This document shows, one piece after another, positions 5,709 through 8,948 of a DNA stretch of 8,948 bases (positions within the stretch are counted from its first letter, which is position 1; the number at the start of each line of letters is the position of its first letter). Made by a program: the position numbers and the translations under genes. Below the pieces are notes generated by a model. It searched no databases. It worked only from the letters and a program-made list of their open reading frames with translations, and was not told where the DNA came from. The stretch comes from Bacillota bacterium (lineage in GTDB: Bacteria; Bacillota; Clostridia; Peptostreptococcales; Anaerovoracaceae): positions 1 through 8,948 of the forward strand of contig JAEEUO010000028.1 of assembly GCA_016286935.1 (NCBI GenBank), read 5' to 3'.

Positions 5709-6239
5709 ATGAACATCAACATCGTAACGAAGAATTATGACGCGGGCGAACGGCTGAAGGGTCTGATCGACAAGAAATTCAAGAAGCTCGACAAGTATTT
5801 CTCCAAGGACATGACCGCCACTGTCACGATCACCGACACAAAAGGCAAAGTGAAGATGGAAGCCACCTTACCCCTCAAAGACATGTTCTTCCGCGCGGAA
5901 GCGACCGCGTCCGACGCCTATACGGCGCTCGACGTCGTCGTCGAAAAGCTCTCCACCCAGATGAGCCGCTTCAAGACCAAACTCCAGAGACGTTTTAAGG
6001 ACACGAAGGAATACGCCTTCGAGGAGCTCCCCGAATCGAACGGACCCGAGCCCGGAGAGGAACAGCTCATCCGCCGCAAGAAATTCACGCTGACGCCGAT
6101 GAACGTCGACGAAGCGATCATGCAGATGGAGCTTCTGGAACATAACTTCTACGTATTCCTGAACATGGAAACGGATTCCACCGACGTCGTCTACAAGAGA
6201 GCGGACGGGACCTACGGACTCCTCGAAACCGCGAAGTAA
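5709..6239 (+). CDS. hpf: Long-form ribosome hibernation promoting factor HPF (RaiA/YfiA family)
   Basis: Long HPF binds the small-subunit decoding region and joins two 70S ribosomes into inactive 100S dimers during slow growth or stress. The 176-residue product has the N-terminal ribosome-binding domain at about 1-95 (MNINIVTKNYDAGERLKGLI at the start, YTALDVVVEKLSTQMSRFK at 71-89). A linker follows, then the C-terminal dimerisation domain at about 119-174 with IRRKKFTLTPMNVDEAIMQM (121-140) and NFYVFLNMETDSTDVVYKR (146-164). Length matches the long form. ATG 5709 is chosen because AAGGAGG is ideally spaced before it; the frame stays open upstream but that part overlaps the leader and raiA RNA and has no homologous content. 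cdaA starts 18 bases after its stop, so the two are probably co-transcribed. Confidence 0.95.
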   Translation: MNINIVTKNYDAGERLKGLIDKKFKKLDKYFSKDMTATVTITDTKGKVKMEATLPLKDMFFRAEATASDAYTALDVVVEKLSTQMSRFKTKLQRRFKDTKEYAFEELPESNGPEPGEEQLIRRKKFTLTPMNVDEAIMQMELLEHNFYVFLNMETDSTDVVYKRADGTYGLLETAK

Positions 6240-6257
6240 ACCGAATGAATTAAGAAC

Positions 6258-7181
6258 ATGCTGGACACTCTCTCCTCTCTTTTCTCCGGTCTGACGTTCC
6301 GCTGGGCGGATGTGATCGATATCCTGCTGGTCGGGTACATTCTCTATCTGGTCATCATCTTCATCCGCGAAACGCGCGCCGTACAGCTCGTCAAGGGCCT
6401 GCTGCTTCTGGTTGTCGTGACGTATCTGTCCGAGCTCTTCCACCTCCACACCCTGAACTACATTCTGAAGGGCGTGCTGACGCTGGGAGCCGTCGCACTG
6501 ATCATCGTCTTTCAACCGGAGCTTCGGCGTGCGCTGGAGCGGATCGGCCGCGGAAAGCTGTTCGGCGGAAAGGGAAGGGGAGAGAACTCCGCAATCGAAT
6601 CGTCGCTCGGCGCGATCGTCCGAAGCGCCCAGTATTTCGCCAAAAACCGGATCGGCGCCCTGATCGTGTTCGAACGCGAGACGGCCCTCTCCGACATCAT
6701 CGAAACGGGCGTCGGGATCGACGCCCACATCACCGAGGAGCTGCTCGGTACGATCTTCTATGTCGGAACGCCGCTCCACGACGGCGCCGTCGTCATCCGC
6801 GGCCTGAAAATCGAAGCGGCCGGCTGCGTCCTCCCGCTGACGGGCGACATCACCCTGAACAAGGAGCTCGGAACGCGCCATCGCGCCGCGATCGGCCTCT
6901 CCGAGATTTCCGATGCGCTGATCCTCGTCGTTTCGGAGGAGACCGGTACGATCTCGATCGCGATGAACGGAAAGATCACCCGAAAGCTCTCGCCGAAGAC
7001 CGTGGAAAAGACGCTGCGCGAGCTCTATTTCGAGCCTCTGAAGAAGGATGAGGGCGCCGTCCGTACCGTGATCCAGAAAGTCTCCGACCGCATCTCCGCG
7101 GGCCGGAACGGAAAGAACGGAGCGGACGAAGGCGTCGACGCCGAAGAGCTCAAAGAAGTCGAAGAGCTGAAGAAGAAGTAG
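6258..7181 (+). CDS. cdaA: Diadenylate cyclase CdaA (c-di-AMP synthase)
   Basis: CdaA (DacA) condenses two ATP to the second messenger c-di-AMP, which controls potassium and osmolyte uptake and cell-wall homeostasis. The 307-residue membrane protein has three N-terminal transmembrane segments (about 18-36, 43-58 and 68-86) ending in IIVFQPELRRALERIGRG, then the DAC domain. Catalytic motifs are intact: DGA at 175-177 in PLHDGAVVIRG and GTRHRAA at 205-211, with ELLGTIF (161-167) between membrane and active site. It is longer than the usual 270-285 because of a charged Gly/Asn then Glu/Lys tail after about residue 280. The ATG at 6258 has only a weak AAGA upstream; hydrophobic N-terminal alignment with known CdaA supports this start. 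cdaR follows 12 bases after its stop. Confidence 0.96.
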   Translation: MLDTLSSLFSGLTFRWADVIDILLVGYILYLVIIFIRETRAVQLVKGLLLLVVVTYLSELFHLHTLNYILKGVLTLGAVALIIVFQPELRRALERIGRGKLFGGKGRGENSAIESSLGAIVRSAQYFAKNRIGALIVFERETALSDIIETGVGIDAHITEELLGTIFYVGTPLHDGAVVIRGLKIEAAGCVLPLTGDITLNKELGTRHRAAIGLSEISDALILVVSEETGTISIAMNGKITRKLSPKTVEKTLRELYFEPLKKDEGAVRTVIQKVSDRISAGRNGKNGADEGVDAEELKEVEELKKK

Positions 7182-7193
7182 GGAGGAACGATC

Positions 7194-8228
7194 ATGACGA
7201 GATCCCAAAAAATCATCACAGCGATCGTTTCTCTGCTCGGCGCGTTTCTGCTCTGGGCCTATGTCATCACGTTCGTCAATCCCGTGACCGACGTCCCGAT
7301 CTCCAACATCCCGATCCAGGTCCTGAACGCCGATACGCTGACGAAGAACGGCTATATCCTGACCGGCATCTCCAACACGACGACGACCGTGACGGTCTCG
7401 GGCAGCCGCTCGGACGTTTCGGGCATTACCGCCGACGACATCCTCGTGACACTCGACGTCGGCGGCTACCGCGAAGGCGATAACTCGATCCGCGTCAACG
7501 TTTCGGCGCCGACGAGCGTGACCGTCAAGGACATCCGCAACAACGGACGCGTGACGGCCCACATCGAACAGCTCGTCTCCGAGACGAAGCCGTACGAGTT
7601 CCTCTACGCCGGTTCGGTCCGTGACGGATACGAGATGGGATTCCTCACGCTCGATCCCGATGTGGTGACCGTCACGGGCGCCAAGTCGGTCGTCGAGACC
7701 GTTGAGAAGCTCCGCGTGATCCTCGATCTCTCCCAGCTCCGCCGCGAGGGCTATTCGTTCGAAAGCGCGATCGCTCCGACGTCCGCGGCAGACACCGAAG
7801 TCAAGGACGTCACGCTCTCCGCGAAACGGCTTTCCGGAAGAGCGTATCTCTGCGAAGTGGCCGACGTCCCGCTGTCCGTGACGGTCAGCGGCCAGCTCCC
7901 GGAAGGGTTTGAACTCGCCTGGGAAGCCGAGCCGCGCGTCCACGTCCGGTCGGCCGCGCTCGATCTCTCCGCGCTCGAATCGATCCCGACTGAGCCCGTC
8001 AACGCGTCGCTCCTGACGGAGGCCGGCGTCGACATGACGCTCGTTCCGGTCCTGCCGGCGGCGGTGGAATACGCCGAGGAAGGCGGCCCCGTCAAGGCGC
8101 GTCTCCTGCTCGTTCCGATTCCGGAAGAACCGGTTGAAGACGGGACGGACGGCGAAAACGCGGACGATGGAAACGCGGACGGCGGAGAAGGCGAAACGGA
8201 CGGCGGCGGCGAATCACAGGAAGGATAA
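7194..8228 (+). CDS. cdaR: CdaR, YbbR-domain regulator of CdaA
   Basis: CdaR is the membrane-anchored extracytoplasmic partner that modulates CdaA activity. The 344-residue product starts with a short basic segment and one transmembrane helix (about 5-24, ending LLWAYVITFVNPVTDVPIS). It continues with about three YbbR-type beta-rich repeats, each with the 'proposed value, VTVSG, D/L' pattern: near 25-125, 125-215 and 215-310. It ends in a low-complexity tail (311-344) rich in Asp, Glu and Gly, preceded by VPIPEEPVED. YbbR proteins often vary in repeat number, and the tail is unusual. ATG 7194 follows GGGAGGA (7181-7187). The cdaA-cdaR order is standard; the third gene usually expected, glmM, is not next to it here. 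Confidence 0.9.
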   Translation: MTRSQKIITAIVSLLGAFLLWAYVITFVNPVTDVPISNIPIQVLNADTLTKNGYILTGISNTTTTVTVSGSRSDVSGITADDILVTLDVGGYREGDNSIRVNVSAPTSVTVKDIRNNGRVTAHIEQLVSETKPYEFLYAGSVRDGYEMGFLTLDPDVVTVTGAKSVVETVEKLRVILDLSQLRREGYSFESAIAPTSAADTEVKDVTLSAKRLSGRAYLCEVADVPLSVTVSGQLPEGFELAWEAEPRVHVRSAALDLSALESIPTEPVNASLLTEAGVDMTLVPVLPAAVEYAEEGGPVKARLLLVPIPEEPVEDGTDGENADDGNADGGEGETDGGGESQEG

Positions 8229-8242
8229 CCGAAAGGGTTTTC

Positions 8243-8948
8243 ATGAAACGCAGCAAATCTTTTTTCAGGGGGTGTCTGCTCGGCGGCGCCATCGGCGTCG
8301 CGCTCTTCTATGCGATCCGGTCGATGACCGCGGAGGAGATCGCGTCGATCACCGGGGAAGGACCGCTGGCCGATCTGATCTGCCACGGCGCCGTGGACAG
8401 GGCGCTCGTTTCGGACGACACCCAGCTGATGGCCTTTACCGCGGACGGGATTATCTGGGCCGATAAGCGGGCCCACGAAAAGGGCGTATACGCCTATATC
8501 CCGTCCGTTTTTTATGGCTACCAGAAATGGTTCTACACCCAGACCGGCCATTTCGCCGACGCGGAATACGAATTCCTGAAGGAGAGCCGCATCCTCCGGT
8601 GGGAGGAGCTGTACGCGCGGCGCGTCATGGATTCCGCCGCGCTCGATGCGCTCCAGCTTTCGACGAACGGGAAACACGGCACGTTCACGAACCGTCCGAA
8701 CACGCTCGGCACGTACGGGCCGCTCGTGCGGACGTCGCCGGTCAGCCTCTACTTCGCGGACGACGCCGCGAAGGCCTATCAGATCGGATGCCAGCAGGCC
8801 GCGCTGACCCACGGCGCGCCGGAGGTCTGGTACGCGGCCGGATTCGTCTCCGCGATGCTCGTGTACATCCTGGAAGGACAGGACCTCGAGAAGGCGGCCG
8901 AAAGCGCGCTGCGCCACATCCAGAACGAGGAGAGCGCCCAGAACGTCT
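8243..8948 (+). CDS. ADP-ribosylglycohydrolase family protein (5' part, cut by window end)
   Basis: The family (ARH/DraG) removes ADP-ribose from proteins or cleaves related ADP-ribosyl bonds with two metal ions. 235 codons are visible and the frame is still open at the window end. The N-terminal RGCLLGGAIG (9-18) matches the family opening and SDDTQLMAFTADGI (57-70) is the first metal-binding motif. RTSPVSLYF followed by AALTHGAPEVWYAAGFV (about 187-203) is typical of the middle of the domain. The usual Asp of GxAxGDALG is Val19 here, followed by a hydrophobic LFYAI. The C-terminal metal ligands lie beyond the window, so activity cannot be judged. ATG 8243 has GAAAGGG at 8231-8237 with 5-base spacing. 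It starts 14 bases after cdaR, so it is probably in the same operon. Confidence 0.85.
   Translation, partial: MKRSKSFFRGCLLGGAIGVALFYAIRSMTAEEIASITGEGPLADLICHGAVDRALVSDDTQLMAFTADGIIWADKRAHEKGVYAYIPSVFYGYQKWFYTQTGHFADAEYEFLKESRILRWEELYARRVMDSAALDALQLSTNGKHGTFTNRPNTLGTYGPLVRTSPVSLYFADDAAKAYQIGCQQAALTHGAPEVWYAAGFVSAMLVYILEGQDLEKAAESALRHIQNEESAQNV

Noticed and set aside
5868..7943. A 691-codon open frame on the minus strand
   Set aside because: It lies antisense across hpf, cdaA and most of cdaR, all with strong homology. Its composition is R/D/E-rich mirror coding typical of GC-rich genomes and shows no recognisable domain.

Overview
The window reads as a GC-rich chromosomal segment from a Gram-positive bacterium of the Bacillota, most likely a Clostridia-like lineage. 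The evidence is the gene set: an FMN riboswitch driving ribU, yhaM, recD2, comF, a raiA-motif RNA, long-form hpf, and the cdaA-cdaR c-di-AMP pair. The genes use strong GGAGG-type ribosome binding sites. All genes lie on the + strand, and nothing resembling a phage, insertion sequence, CRISPR array, tRNA or rRNA is visible.

Layout. (1) 1-399 is the 3' end of a gene resembling Clostridial F420-0:gamma-glutamyl ligase-like (CofE-like) proteins. (2) 411-1149 is a self-contained riboflavin uptake unit: an FMN riboswitch whose 3' end overlaps the ribosome binding site, ribU (the ECF riboflavin-binding subunit), and an intrinsic terminator. (3) 1175-5318 is an RNA/DNA metabolism operon. Two tandem promoter-like sites and two operator-like dyads precede yhaM (3'-5' exoribonuclease), recD2 (helicase) and comF (phosphoribosyltransferase-like competence protein). 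Spacing is tight and recD2 overlaps comF. (4) 5347-5576 holds a separately promoted, highly structured RNA that I assign to the raiA motif. It lies between comF and hpf, the setting I recall for this class, and a 23-bp closing helix runs into a U-tract. (5) 5620-8948 is a second apparent operon: hpf (ribosome hibernation), cdaA (c-di-AMP synthase), cdaR (YbbR-domain regulator of CdaA) and the 5' part of an ADP-ribosylglycohydrolase-family gene cut by the window end.

How they fit together. The right half joins slow-growth and stress functions: a structured RNA of unsettled function, a ribosome-dimerising factor, the essential cell-wall and osmotic second messenger c-di-AMP, and a possible ADP-ribose hydrolase. 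The expected glmM is not next to cdaR in this window. The most interesting element is the raiA RNA. Its sequence shows interleaved (pseudoknotted) helices and a duplicated GTAAACCG segment that could support alternative pairing. No clearly undescribed system is visible: raiA is a known class whose function remains open.
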